64,000 nucleotides of DNA from contig JACVVK020000331.1 of assembly GCA_018292915.2 (NCBI GenBank), positions 228,501 through 292,500 on the forward strand, in the 5' to 3' direction. The notes under the pieces were generated by a model. It made no database searches and was not told the origin of the DNA. It saw only the letters and a program-made list of their open reading frames with translations. How positions within the stretch are numbered: the first letter of the stretch is position 1; every line of letters begins with the position of its first letter. The stretch comes from Batillaria attramentaria. Lineage: Eukaryota; Mollusca; Gastropoda; Batillariidae. A program made the position numbers and the translations under genes. This document shows positions 47,350 through 59,986 of this stretch, one piece after another.

Positions 47350-47438
47350 GACGAGGCGGGGGGAACCGGCGGATTATGTGGCAATCTTTTACCTCCTCCA
47401 TTGTACTCCACGGGACAGTACCTTACAGTAGTTTTTAG
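47350..47438 (+). CDS. CUB-domain protein, exon 3 (C-terminal part of the CUB domain)
   Basis: Preceded by a pyrimidine-rich tract ending TTTGCAG; followed by GTGAGT. The exon is 89 nt: 29 codons plus two bases (AG), so it starts in phase 0, matching the end of exon 2. It encodes residues 117-145, including LCGNLLPPP, then YSTGQYLTVVF, the classic Cys4-Gly, double/triple Pro and S-T-G-x-L-T-V-x-F signature near the end of CUB domains. The split last codon would be Arg or Ser. Together with exon 2 this makes a CUB domain with C40-C68 and C99-C126 pairs; the last beta strand should be in the next exon. I could not find that exon in 47439-64000, so the gene is truncated by the window. Confidence 0.85.
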
Positions 47439-47557
47439 GTGAGTAAATTAATGTTGTTGTTTCTTCCAGACTTCTTACATTTTGCATTCAACTTCTTTCT
47501 CACCCAGTCTATCTCATTTGGCCTCTTCCCCCCTCCCCCCTCTCCGTCTGTCTGTCC

Positions 47558-47782
<225 letters not shown>

Positions 47783-48424
47783 TTCAGTTGATGTATTGCA
47801 TGTGCAGGGCTAAATTTAAACGTCACAGAGAATCACAACTGCACTATTCGCATGCATAGCCACCGATCAGTTTCCAACACAAAGATTTTTTTTGTTGTTG
47901 TTGTGTTTCTGGAGCTTCCGTGTTGCAGCAGCATTTACCCTACTGCCAAGTCTCTGGTTAGTCAGCCAGGGTCATACTGACACTATCCCTTCGCCAGACC
48001 AGCCGCTACAACCATTACTTAGAAACAACACACTCGTTTGAGCTAAGCATAAGAGTTTTATCGACGTGTAATACATATATATGCTGCAACAGTGCACTCA
48101 CTGGGCAAATGCATTAGATCAAAGTGACCTCAGTTTGGCATGAAAAACTGCCGTGACGGTCACGACGCAGGTTCAAGTTATCGGAATGGGGGTTAGTGAC
48201 TTATGATCTGGTTGGAAGGGTGGCTGGGGGGGGGGGGGGGGGGGGGGAGCAGTTCTTTTTTCAGTCGATGGAAACATGGGTTTTGTTGCTCTGGAAATTG
48301 TCACGTGAGAGAGAGAGGGGGTGGCGGAGGGGGTCCACTTTGATTGGTTAGTTGTGATGCAGATAACTGCAAAAGTTATACTGAAAGATTTTGCATTAAT
48401 TTGTCCGTCTTTCGTAGAGTTTTA

Positions 48425-48462
48425 CACAGACACACACAGACACACACACACACAGACACACA

Positions 48463-48510
<48 letters not shown>
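48425..48510. repeat. (CA)n with GACA interruptions
   Basis: CACAGACACACA at the start, then pure CA. Confidence 0.96.
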
Positions 48511-48512
<2 letters not shown>

Positions 48513-48969
48513 GACACGGTGTCTACAGAAGCGAATCCTGTATTTTGAACCGTCCACATGGAAAAGCCAGCTAATAGTACAGTACGGCTAATTGAACCCT
48601 GTCCACCACACTGACATTCAGGAGGGCTGGGGTGGGGGGGGGGATAGGTGGGTATTGAGGGACCTTACTAAACAGGGGACCCACCACTAGCGAGAAAGAC
48701 AGACGTCTCCTGCAATTTTCTTATCAGGCCGAACTAGCTGGTGGACGGCCGTTAAGACCCCTAATCCCCCAGTGTCAACAGGAAATCCAAGGGCGGGAAA
48801 ATAATTTACGTCGAGGGGGGCGGGGGGAGGGGGGGGGGGCGGGGGGTTTCCGTGATGCCACTGTGTCATCGTGTTTGGTTTCAGTTCTTCTGAGGTTTCC
48901 TTGCTCTAGAGGATGGTGCTCTGTGAGCACTTTGGGTTTTTGGTGTGGGACTGCGTCCTATGATCTGAG

Positions 48970-49046
48970 TTGTTCTTTTACTTGACGCTGCACCGCGGCG
49001 ACGCGCTTCTCCCGGGGGGAAGCAGCCCGAATTTCCCGAAAGGGAT
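48970..49046 (+). mobile_element. AATAAAGT-ended retroposon 3' fragment
   Basis: GACGCTGCACCGCGGCGACG, CGCTTCTCCCGG, TTTCCCGAAAGGGATAATAA AGT, then an A/C-rich (CAA)n tail. The same end is at 63140-63198. Confidence 0.8.
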
Positions 49047-49426
49047 AATAAAGTAAAAACAAAACAACAACAACAAACAACAACAACAAAAACCCGAAGC
49101 AAACACCTAGATATAGAACACGCTGGCTGACGTCAGTACTCCCACTCTTCCACACTGGCGCTCACAACAGCAATCTCACCTGAATTGCTCAAGACTTCCA
49201 GGCACGCGTTTGATAGCTACACGGCGATGCCTGGGTCGACCCTTTTTACCTGTCTTCTCCCCTCCCAGTGTTTTACGTCCTGAGCTGCCGGGGGAAAGGT
49301 TGCATGGACCGCGTTTTGTGTGTCTCTTTAGCGAACCGCTTGCATTCTGTGTGGAAGTTGTTGCATTTTATTTAGGTCACCTGGTGTGCCAAGCACTGCG
49401 AGTCCTCCTCTTCCGTTTTCTCTGTT

Positions 49427-49917
49427 GGGGAGCCGAGTAGTAGAGTGTTGGGTCGTGAGTTCGAATCCCAGCCGGGAGTTAAACATAATAATAACTGTGC
49501 ATTGTTTAGGCGCTTTACCCAATTTCTTGAATTGGCTCAGTGCGCCGCGAAATGAACCCAGCATGCATGCTTACGTGAATCACACGCATTCTCTCACACA
49601 CCGGACATGAACGCGTTACACAGTCACGGGGTGCGAAGGATCAGCTCAGCGATTTAAGTTTCGGAAGTTAGAATTGCATGTATTTTTTTTTTCAAATTTT
49701 ATATGCAGTTTATTTCTAAAGCAGAGGTGGAGGAAGCCGGAGTACCCGGAGAAAACCCCCGAGGAGCCCGGATAGTTGAATGGTGGCTAGAGCGTGGCTG
49801 TCTGTGCTCGGGTCGTGGATTCGAGCCCTGACTTGGGCCAAATATTTGTGCTGGCATCTTCTTCGTTGCCCCGTCTTTGATATTACACCCTGATGTGACC
49901 CAAATAACCATCCAACC
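49427..49917. mobile_element. Composite: SINE-A head, reverse SINE-C, SINE-A
   Basis: 49427-49477 is a SINE-A head ending at box B (+). 49482-49762 is SINE-C on the minus strand, from its 3' end to GAAAACCCCCGA, where it stops. 49762-49917 is a diverged SINE-A (+) with GGATAGTTGAATGGTGG. SINE-C here lacks its tRNA head, cut off at the SINE-A junction. Confidence 0.82.
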
Positions 49918-49998
49918 TCTTCGTCTGCTGCTTCTCTCTTTCTTTTCTCCTCTGTAACTCAGCGAACTGTTGATCAGTGTATTGGATTGGACTGGGTT

Positions 49999-50052
49999 GG
50001 GTCGTGTGTGTGTGTGTGCGTGCGTGTGCGTGCGTGCGTGCGCGCGCGTGTG
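49999..50052. repeat. (GT)n(GCGT)n tract
   Basis: GTGTGTGTGTGCGTGCGTGTG then GCGCGCGTG. Confidence 0.92.
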
Positions 50053-50652
50053 CGTGGGGAAGGGGATGAGTGCACGCGTGCAGACGCGCATGTTGGATAA
50101 TTTTTGTTGTAGCACCCAACGACTTGTCATGTGATAAACAATCAGCTAGCTGCGCTTGCATCACATATCCATCAGGTATGACGTACAGGAATGATGGAAA
50201 GGCGTATAGTTACGACACTTGTTTATTTATTTGACATGCTGTACATACAAGCTGATGCACTGAAGCTGTCAAAGCTGCCAAACACCGCTTGCGTTCCGCA
50301 TGAATTCAGAATGCCACACGCAAAGCATATTTTTCCAGGAACTTAAACTTCCATGCCCAGAGATTAGTAGCATGTCTTGTAATCTTATGCGAGCATTTTC
50401 TAATTTTCCCGTCCAGGTATCGTCTGTATTATTGTTCAGTCCCCCTCCTCCCCCCCCCCCAAAAAAAAAGGAAAAAAAGGAAAACAAGAAAAAAAGAGAA
50501 CAAAATCAAAACCCCAAATAAATAAATAAAAATTGGATAAATTAAAAAAAAAACTAAATACTAAAATAAAAAAAAATTCCAAATGAAATTAAATAAGATA
50601 GAAATGAAGAAATAATTTTTAAACAACAACCACCACACACACACATGTACCC

Positions 50653-50783
<131 letters not shown>

Positions 50784-51091
50784 AAAATGACAATCCAAAG
50801 CATAGCTTATTTTGGTCACATCAACACAGACTAAGCACGTTTTAAGCACGGCCGCAGATAACAAGGACATGCGCCGGCACACAGATTTGCACCTTACCAC
50901 TGTGACCTGGCTCGGAGACATTCTAGCATCCCTGGGAGTGGGACATTCCGGAGAGTGCCAACGTGGCAGGCTGGCATTACCGGGGCGATGTGGTGACGAT
51001 GGCAGCAGGCCACGTATCGAGCGCCCACCGAGGGCTTGGTACAGTGTGTAATGGACCATCCGCCCATGAAGCCGACCAATTTGCCCGCCAG

Positions 51092-51940
51092 CCAGAGGCC
51101 CGGGGACTTGTCATGATGTCAGGGACTTAGCCCTAGCTGCTGTCGCCTGGTTTCGTTTCCCGCTTGGTTTCTGCCCCAGAGGCCCGGGGACTTGTCATGA
51201 TGTCAGGGACTTAGCCCTAGCTGCTGTCGCCTGGTTTCGTTTCCCGCTTCAGTTCTGCCCCAGAGGCCCGGGGACTTGTCATGATGTCATTGGACTTAGC
51301 CCTCGCTGGTGTCGCCTGGTTTCGTTTCCCGCTTCAGTTCTGCCAGAGGCCCGGAGCCTTGTCATGATGTCAGGGACTTAGCCCTCGCTGCTGTCGCCTG
51401 GTTTCGTTTCCCGCTTCAGTTGTGTCCCAGAGGTCCGTGGACTTGATGTCAGGGGACTTAGCCCTAGCTGCTGTCGCCTGGTTTCGTTTCCCGCTTCAGT
51501 TGTGTCTCAGAGGTCCGTGGACTGTCATGATGTCAGGGGACTTAGCCCTAGCTGCTGTCGCCAGGTTTCGTTTCCCGCTTGGTTTCTGTGCCAGGCCCGG
51601 AGCCTTGCCATAATGTCATTGGACTTAGCCCTAGCTGCAGTCGTGTGGTTTCGTTTCCCGCTTGGTTTCTGTCTCAGAGGCCCTTGGACTTGTCATGATG
51701 TCAGATCAGGGGACTGAACCCTACCCGCTGTCGCCTGGTTTCGTTTCCCGGTTTAGTTCTGCCCCAGAGGCCCGGAGACTTGTCTTGGTGTCAGGGGACT
51801 GAACCCTAGCTGCTGTCGTGTGGTTTCGTTTCCCGCTTGATGTGCCCATGCGCCTCGAAGCCTTGCCATGATGTCATTGGACTTAGCCTTAGCTGCTGGC
51901 CGCGTCGTTTCATTTCCCTCTTCGTTCCTGTCCCAAGGGG
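51092..51940. repeat. 84-bp minisatellite, about 10 copies
   Basis: Unit: CCAGAGGCCCGGGGACTTGT, CATGATGTCAGGGACTTAGC, CCTAGCTGCTGTCGCCTGGT, TTCGTTTCCCGCTTGGTTTC, TGCC. Starts at 51092, 51176, 51260, 51344, 51427, 51507, 51591, 51673, 51764 and about 51844. First steps are exactly 84 bp; later ones range 80-91. Divergence grows to the right. Confidence 0.96.
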
Positions 51941-52129
51941 CCACCACTTACATGATCATGGAGATACATTTATTGATCTATCTGTCATCATTAGTTATTT
52001 TAGAATTGCCAGTTTGACAAGAAGTTCGCTCAGCTCGAGATGTCAATTAGTTAAACTGATCAGCGAAGTCCTCCTTACGAAGTCCTACTGACTATGCCTG
52101 TTTACCTCTCTTGGCGGTACTGTGACATC

Positions 52130-52256
52130 CCGTAGACCAGTTTGCATCATTTGTCCAAAGTTACATTTTTTTCCCACGTACTGCAGGCACACTTAGCCGC
52201 GAATTAGTCTTTGTTGCGCGCGCGGCGTTAAGCCCTAAAAACTCACTCACTCACTC
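52130..52256 (+). mobile_element. SINE-B, 5'-truncated, perfect 11-bp TSD
   Basis: Starts at CCGTAGACCAGTTTGCATC; ends in (ACTC)n. Flanked by ACTGTGACATC at 52119-52129 and 52257-52267. Contains the uninterrupted CACACTTAGCCGCG site. Confidence 0.93.
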
Positions 52257-53157
52257 ACTGTGACATCTCGGACAGGATTCAAGCGGGAAACAAAACCACG
52301 CTGTTCAGGCGGATCGAGCCAGCTGAAGGGGCCAACGACTCTCCGAGTATAGCAAAGCCACTTAATGTGTAGATTTGGACCTTACTCGTCGGCCATGGCC
52401 CTTTCTGGAGTTTCTTTTTTTTACTCGACAGTCTTTTGGGGGAGTCTTTACTCGCCAGCTAGTCTTGCGAGGTGGGGTGGGGGGGGGGGAGGATTTCACT
52501 CCACAGACTTTATTCATCACATTTCAAAGAGCCGGTGGTCGGTAGTCAATACCTCTGTCTTATTTCGAATCAGTGCTTAAAAGAGACGCGTCTTTCGTCT
52601 AGCTTTAGCCGCGGTCTCTAGGACCAGAGCTGCGTCGGTCGTTGGTAACGATTTCTTTTTTCTAAAACCTGGATTGCTCGACATGGTAATTTTCAGTGGT
52701 TAGAACTGAAATACGGGGGGTCTGGCCGCGTCGTGGTCTCCAGCGGTATTAAAGAAAAGGACGCAGTCGGGGGGAGGCTGTGCAAGATAGACCCAAGGTT
52801 CTGTCGTTAATGTTTAATAGGATTTTGTATGAGGATTATGGACGTTTCCAAATTGTTCACATTCAGTCGAGACGGCGGGGTGTCCGCTGAAGTCGCTCAT
52901 CGCAATGACCGTGCTTATTGTGTGCTAATGCTGGCGGCCTTTTTTTTGGGGGGGGGGGGGGGCATCAGTGTAAGCCAATAAGGAGAAACGCTAACGACAG
53001 AAGAACCAGTCCGGAGTAGAAGGGTATTGAAGAAAACGAAGCTTTCATAGCAGCTACAAGTTTGTCGTAAAACTTTGTTCGTCAGAACAGAGTGAGATTC
53101 AGGCCACTAGTTGATGACAATTTTATGCCCCCCCCCCCCCCATCATCCATCAACTTT

Positions 53158-53260
53158 CAATTCTCAGGTCGTGAGTTCGGGTCCAGACGTCGTTGCCCTG
53201 TTTTTGATATCACCCTTATGATTGAAAACGGACGTTAACCCACAACCAATCAGCCAGCGA
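53158..53260 (+). mobile_element. SINE-A, diverged partial copy
   Basis: TCTCAGGTCGTGAGTTCGGG, GTTGCCCTGTTTTTGATATC and GAAAACGGACGTTAAC. Confidence 0.72.
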
Positions 53261-54147
53261 GCCAACCAGCCCAACAACCAGTCAACCAACCTACCTACCA
53301 ATCAGCCATCCGCGGACGGAAAAGACCTCACATCCTAGAGACCCGTAAACCTGCCCTATCTTATCCGTCTAAACCGATTTGCCCTCCCCTCCAACGCACC
53401 CCCCCCCCCCCCCGCCCCTTTCCTCCCCCCTGATCTCCCCCGTGATCCCCATGTCGCGCGGATCAGTCCTCAGGTCAGGTCACGCTGACCTGTTGCATTC
53501 ACACTAATCCGTAATCAGTGCTGCACTCAACTGTGTCCGCGAGGTCAAGTGATCAAATCCACAACAAGCACTCAGATGAGGGCTTTCTAGTGGGATTTAG
53601 CTTCTGTACCAGCCAAGAATAACCAAGTGTTCCCCCCCCCCACCACCCCCACCCCCACCCCCAAAGTAACACATTGTGATACAATGGAACACGGTGTGAG
53701 CCAGATGCTGTTACATGTAGAGTAGGCCGTTGCAAATTGAAGGTAAGGCAGTCGCCAGGTAGTCCGCCATTGATGTTGACTTCGACGTTCGGACTTTTTT
53801 TTTAAAATTCAAATTTCTCTGTTGTCTGTTTTAAAATGTAACATTTCAAACAGGGGATTTTCATCAGACTTATGCAGTTGCTCCGTTAATTCATTATAAT
53901 ATTAGTGGATATTTTGGAAGCAGTTAAATGTTGTCATTTTGACCTTATTTGGACTTAAATTCTGCACTCAGTCGATGCCTTCTGCATGTTGATTCTCAGT
54001 CTGGGGTGTTAAGCGGAATCAAACATTCTTTGTTCTGTAGGGAGCGGACACAGAATCGATCCGTGTTCGGAATTCTATCACATTATCTGCAGTGTCAGTA
54101 GCGACAGACTGTGAAAGGAAGGCTTAGGTGAATTCAATGTACGATTA

Positions 54148-54323
54148 GGGGAGCCGGGGTGGCCGAATGGTAGAGCGTTAGACTTCTAATGCTCGGGTCG
54201 TGAGTTCGCATCCCGGCTGGGGCCAAATATTTGTACTGGCTTTTTCATCGTTGCCCCGTCTTTGATATCGCCCGTATTTGTTGGAAAAGGACGTTAGACC
54301 CCCCCAAAACCCACCCTCACCCC
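54148..54323 (+). mobile_element. SINE-A, full copy with 14-bp TSD
   Basis: Flanked by TCAATGTACGATTA and TCAGTGTACGATTA (13 of 14). Confidence 0.96.
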
Positions 54324-54445
54324 TCAGTGTACGATTAACAAATCAAAGCCAGCAGTGGATGGCCGACAGTTGAAAGCATGTAGTACGCTTAGCTTAGTAC
54401 CTTAGACTTGTTCTTATTGCTCCTCAGTAACCTAACCCCACGGAC

Positions 54446-54624
54446 GGGAACCGGGATAGCCGAATGGTAGAGCGTTGGACTTTCAATGCTCGGGTCGTGA
54501 GTTCGAATCCCGGCGTGTGCCCAATATTTGTGCTGGCGTTTTCCTCGTTGCCCCGTCTTTGATATCACCCTTAACGTGGTGGAAAAGGACGTTAAACTCC
54601 CAAGCACCCACCCACCCGCACCCA
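54446..54624 (+). mobile_element. SINE-A, full copy
   Basis: GGGAACCGGGATAGCCGAAT head. Flanked by CCTAACCCCACGG and CCTAACCCAGCGG. Confidence 0.94.
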
Positions 54625-55324
54625 CCTAACCCAGCGGAAATAACTGCCATCGCAGAAGCTGGCTTCCTTGTCGAGATGGTACCTCGATCACCTACGCTAG
54701 CACGTTCGCAACGATTTTGAAGTCATCATAGCTACGTAAGCGTGAAGAAGCCTTAAAAAAGAACCCCTCAGAAGCGCGGATGCTGAATGCGCTTTCCTCG
54801 GTAACTCTATCTCCAAGATTCAGCACAGTATGACAAACTACTTGTGAAAAATATTGCAGCCTGCTCTTCCCTTTTTTTTTTGGGGGGGGGGGGGGGGCGG
54901 AGTTTGGGGGGCAAGAGAAACTGCCTCGTAAAACTTATCAGTCATCACTCTTTTTCCAATTACAAGCTGCACCAGATACTCCCGAGATGGCGCGCTATCT
55001 TGTCACCGCCGATGCAGAACTGGGTTATTTCCAGCAAGCAGACTGGCGTGGAAATTTAAGTACTGCTCTAAACGGTGCCCTGGGACAGTAATGTTCTCTA
55101 GACTTCTCTCTTGTCTGGTTTGCCAGCCTCTCAGAGCACGCTACGATGGGTTCTGAGACCTCTGGTAATTAATGGTCTCTTTTTTTTTTCCCAGAGGGAG
55201 TAGCGGTTGCTGTGTGGGTAAGGAGAATGACCCGTTCGAATATTGTAGGGCTAGGACAGTCTGAGGACGTTTGCATTATCCCCCCTCCCCCCTTTCTCCT
55301 TGTAGGTATAACTGTGACCATAGG

Positions 55325-55325
<1 letters not shown>

Positions 55326-55379
<54 letters not shown>
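55326..55379. repeat. (GT)n microsatellite
   Basis: About 27 GT units. Confidence 0.97.
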
Positions 55380-55440
55380 GTCCATTCAACTTGCATCACT
55401 CGTTGCGTTGAGTTTTCCCGTCTGCAGCCATGTAGATAAC

Positions 55441-55625
55441 GAGAGTCCGGTGGATCAACCGGTTAGGCGCTGGCCGGACTCGAGAACACAAGGTCCCGGG
55501 TTCGAAGCCCGCCAGTACTAAAATGTACAAGCACCCCCCCCCCCCCCCCGTCCCTCCCCACCAGGTGCCGTCGCCTTTGGAATCACCCTCGCGGTAAACA
55601 CTTTGAAAACCATAAAGCCTCATAA
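55441..55625 (+). mobile_element. tRNA-headed SINE (D type)
   Basis: CGGTGGATCAACCGGTTAGG (box A-like) and AGGTCCCGGGTTCGAAGCCC (box B), then a poly-C run and TCGCCTTTGGAATCACCCTC. The 5' and 3' ends do not form an acceptor stem, so it is a SINE head rather than a tRNA gene. Confidence 0.65.
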
Positions 55626-56431
55626 CCCCCCCAACTCCCATCCCTCCACCTCACCCCGTCTACAGACATGTACACTGTTGCTTGTTCAGTTTCGACTAGC
55701 CAACTTTTTGCTGGACGCTCGTCTCAGTTTGACCCGCCAGTAACACACCCCGCAACTTTATCCCCAGCTAACTCCCTTGTATCTCGCTACAGTTTTCCTT
55801 TTTAGCCGAGAGACTATTTTATTTTTTCACCTCGTTGTTTGCTGATTGGGCCGAAAAAGCGGAGATAAGGCCATTGTCTATCACCCGCGCATCTAAACAC
55901 GGAAACGAGGAGATGACAAGTTGATTGCTAGGAGGAAAGGCAACGGGATCCAGGACTCGTCTTCGCCACCAATCTCTCTCCGCTTTTCCCTCACCGCTCC
56001 CCGATAAGAGCTGGCAACACACGGCTAAGGTTTCTCTCTCTCTCCCCACTGTACCTAGCTCTTTGCTTCTTGTGCACAAAACCAGCTTTGATGGGCGCAC
56101 GGGGTGTAGCCGAAGTGGACGCGGTGTGCGTCTGGTGCTACTGTTTTTGTTGTGTTGACGCAAATGCCGGGGAACCAGTTGACACGGACTTGTACACGAA
56201 ATAGTGTGACGGCAGGTAGGTAGGTAGGTAAGCTGGGGTTTCACGTTCCCTGCACAAGGGTGATTGGACACGGCCCGTGTGTGTGTGGAGTGGGGGGGGG
56301 GGGGCTATCTACAGGGAACAGTCGAACAGTCTACCTGAACACGATTCAGTCCAGTCAGACTGGGGAGCCTCTGATTTGATGAATCCTTGACTATGATGGA
56401 CAGGGTCTGTTGCTACACAAAAGATCTAGTA

Positions 56432-56690
56432 ATACAGTCGGAAACACTCGGTGCTACTCAAATTTGAAAGTGGAAACACTAGGTGCTACTCAAATGTACA
56501 GTTGGAAACACTCGGTGCTACCCAAATTGAAAAGTGGAAACACTCGGTGCTACTAAATTGAAACGTGCACTCGGTGCTACTCAAATGTGAAAGTGGAAGC
56601 ACTCGGTGCTACTGTTCGGAAGCACTCTGTACTATCGGTGCTAGTTTTGACGCGGAGTAGCACCAGAAACACTGTCGTCTATTTTGACTC
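56432..56690 (+). repeat. Dispersed repeat H, copy 3, with about 33-bp tandem expansion
   Basis: GGAAACACTCGGTGCTACTC then AAATTTGAAAGT is repeated about five times before the shared right part (GGAGTAGCACCAGAAACACT, GTCGTCTATTTTGAC). Confidence 0.75.
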
Positions 56691-58132
56691 GCCCCGTGAG
56701 ACGGGTGTTGCCAAAAAAGGGCGGAGGAGGCTGAATGACGGGTAGCTCAGGCTTTTCTTTGATGCTTTTGTGGTTTCTGTGGGTCCGGGGGTGAGTTTAT
56801 TATCATGACATTTTGCCCCTAGGTGGGGGGAGAAATGATAGGGTTTCGGGGGAAATCATTTATTGAGTAACAAGATGGGCCGGCGGACTTCTTTTGGAGG
56901 GGGAAAGTTTGCGATGTACAGACACGCTGGGACGATAATGAGTATGATCACCCGTCCTGAAAGGCGTTTTTCTTTCTTTCTTCTTCTTTTTCTTGCGTTT
57001 AATGACTTTTCGTTGTATGTGGAAGGCAGTCTGCAGTGGATCACTGAGTAAATCTTTGGCTTGCGTGGAGTTACGAAGCTCCGGCGTGGTGGCGGGCTTT
57101 TGTGGAGTAGTGTGTAGGAAGTGTTTAATTTTGCAGTGCATACGCCATTGCCTGAAACCTGCGCGAAAGTTCGTCCCCTCCCCCCCTTCTCTTTTTCTGT
57201 CTTTCCCTCTGTTTGCCGTGGGAGGACTGAGGAGGGGGGGGGGGTCAGTTGCAGGAAACAGATAAGATGCATTTCTCACTCTCTCTTCCTTTTATTTTCC
57301 TCGGACTCACAAACTGATAATTTCATCATTTTCCATCATTGGAGCACAGTGTAACATTCAGTTAAGACCATACAGAAGAAGGGGGGAGAGGCGGGGTGGC
57401 GGTGGGGGTAGGCGTGTGGGGTATATATGATGATGGCAGGGGTTGGGGGATGGGAGAAGGAAAGGATGAAGGTGGAAGGCAACGCGGGGAAGTACAAAAA
57501 GAGTAGGAAGGAAGAAAGGAGGACAACAAAGAAACAAACAAACGACAGGGAAAAAATTGAGAGATCGAAATCAGATCGACTTACAAACTGTTCAACGTGG
57601 CACGGTGAAAGTTGTGCCCACCATACTAAAACCGCAACCTCCGAAAATCTCGGCCAGAACTCCAATTAGCGATAAAGCAGAACTTCCCCTACGTGCTTCA
57701 GTTTCCTCTCTCCCCGGCAAAGTCGGATTGCCTCGAAAACAGACATCTGGGCACATTAAGAAGCAATTGAACATCATTAAGTCAATGGAGAGATGACAAC
57801 ACTGAAAGATAAATGACGGTTCCACACGGGTGCGTGCTTAAGGCGCTTGTCAGCGAAAACAAATTGCGCTCACAGACTTCCTTCATATCTAGGTGCAACC
57901 GGTGAGGCGACAGATACTGGGACAGATAAAAGCTGTGTGAGCGAGATGATTTACCGGAGTTTCAGTGTGTACAGGTATCTAGTTTGTATGAAGTTTATGA
58001 CGAATGATTATTTTCAGCGGTAGGGGATACAGAGTAACGAGGGAATGTGTGCGTCAGATCACCCCCCCCCCTCCCTCCCTCCCTCTTTCCGAAGGTCTCT
58101 TGCGGCAGGCAGTTTCGTTGAATTTCATTTTC

Positions 58133-58135
<3 letters not shown>

Positions 58136-58204
<69 letters not shown>

Positions 58205-58237
58205 ACACACACACACACACACACACGCGCGCGCGCT
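58136..58237. repeat. (CA)n(CG)n microsatellite
   Basis: About 45 CA units with one TCAC, ending CGCGCGCGCGC. Confidence 0.97.
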
Positions 58238-58438
58238 GATTACTCATTTTACCGGCTGGTGGTACAAAGTTTGGATTCATGTTCAGAAATTATTGCTCCA
58301 ACGTACGTTGTAAATCGGTTACACACTACATAAAATACATGTTTCAAAAATCAAGTAAACAAAAGAGCGAAACAAATACCAAAACACAAAAGTACAATTC
58401 AAAAATTACCCTTACATTGTGAGAGAAATTGAAATAAC

Positions 58439-58440
<2 letters not shown>

Positions 58441-58530
<90 letters not shown>

Positions 58531-58543
58531 GCGCGCACGCACG

Positions 58544-58580
<37 letters not shown>
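58441..58580. repeat. (GT)n(GA)n(GCAC)n(CA)n compound tract
   Basis: GT 58441-58508, GA to 58529, GCGCGCACGCACGCACGC, then CA to 58580. The GT and CA halves are inverted relative to each other and could pair. Confidence 0.97.
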
Positions 58581-58584
<4 letters not shown>

Positions 58585-59394
58585 CAACATCACATCACAT
58601 CACATATACCACAGTCTCCAAATTTCCCCAAATTCTCCGAAAACCTAGGATTTTACCTCCTGTTTTACCCGACACAACGATCGAACCACTATCAAGCCTC
58701 TGCGCGAAAGCCGCGCCTAATGGTCGCACGAGCTAAATCGAGAAACGAATGTGACAGGCTTTTGTCAAACGTCCAGATAAGTCGCCATCTATATCAGGGA
58801 CTCGCGTCTCATTAGGGCATACAGCTCTACCTCCGTCTTCGAGGATAGCATTTTTTCTTGGGCCTCAAAAGCAGCGGTTGGAGTAAGCATTGCCATCCAG
58901 ATTGTCTCGGCGATGGCACGCGGACGATACGGAAGCAGAGGAGAGCTGTTGGATGGGGGATTGAAGGGGGTGGGGGGGGGGGGGTAAAGAAGTAACGATG
59001 AAAGGGGGGGAGGGAGGGGTATGTGGCAGGACTTGATCTCTCTCTCTCTCTCTCCCATCCTCCCTTTCCCGAAAAAAATGGTGTCTGTGCATACATCACT
59101 TTCACTGTCTCTCCACAGGCGCTTTTTTTTAATGGACGTCACTAAGATAAGACAACTTCCGTGTGAAAAAAAGGAGGGGGTGGGGGAGGGATGGAGTGGC
59201 ACTTTGGAAGCCTTTGGCACTTTGAAAGACTAATGCATGTACATGTAGTATCGGTTTCGGATCGGTCGTCTCCTAGCACGTACACGCGCCCTACAACGGT
59301 TACCAAACAGCTTGCCTTGGCTACCATAGAGGGTAAATCTTCAACGAACTACTCAGGGAGTATTTCTGGACGGGGAATGGGAGTGGGAAGAGAT

Positions 59395-59986
59395 TAGAGG
59401 GTGGAACCGGTACGATTTCTCAAACCGGTTTTTAAGCGGTTTTTCCAATAGAAAACCGAGGTTTAAAACCGGTTAACCGGCTATGTATACGTCATCTATT
59501 GTTTCTAACGTTTCCCCAAGAGATGGAGGGGGGGGGGAGGGAGGGGGGTCTCCAAGTACTCCGGCTTCTTGTACCCCTGCGTTGGAAATGTTCAGCCAAC
59601 AAGGGTGGCTGGGTGGGTGTTTGGGAGTTTAACGTCCTTTTCCACCACATACGGATGATATCAAAGACGAGGCAACGATGAAAAAGCCAGCACAAATATT
59701 TGGCCCTAGCCGGGATTTGAACTCACGACCCGAAAGTTGGAAGTCCAACGCTCTACCATTCGGCCACCCCGGTTTCCCTGTTCAGCCAACAACAACAACA
59801 TGATGATGATGATGATGATGATAAGGAGGAGGGTGTCTTGTAACGGGCTGAAAAACGACGAGTGATGTCCCTTAGAAAAACCGCGGTTTTCCGTTGTTGT
59901 TTTTTTTTAAGGCCAAACCGGTTTACCGAACCGTGAGAAAGTCGGACCGATTTTAACCGGAAAACCGGTAAAACCGAACACCCCTA
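59395..59986. mobile_element. hAT-like MITE with 8-bp TSD, split by a SINE-A
   Basis: Left end TAGAGGGTGGAACCGGT; right end reversed TAGGGGTGTTCGGTTTTACC. TSD GAAGAGAT at 59387-59394 and 59987-59994. The arms are rich in AACCGGTT words. 8-bp TSDs and short TIRs are typical of hAT elements. No transposase. Net length without the SINE is about 400 bp. Confidence 0.8.
59603..59778 (-). mobile_element. SINE-A, full copy, reverse, inside the hAT-like MITE
   Basis: Flanked by perfect TGTTCAGCCAACAA at 59589-59602 and 59779-59792. Head at the right end (GGAAACCGGGGTGGCCGAAT on the minus strand). Confidence 0.97.

Noticed and set aside
55819..56271. 150-codon minus-strand ORF
   Set aside because: No recognisable domain, low-complexity Pro/Arg/Ser composition, and no splice context. 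Kept out for lack of support.
57557..57796. 79-codon ORF rich in Lys/Pro/Ser
   Set aside because: It looks mildly protein-like, but I could not find splice sites in a fitting phase or a known motif, and overlapping minus-strand frames are also open.
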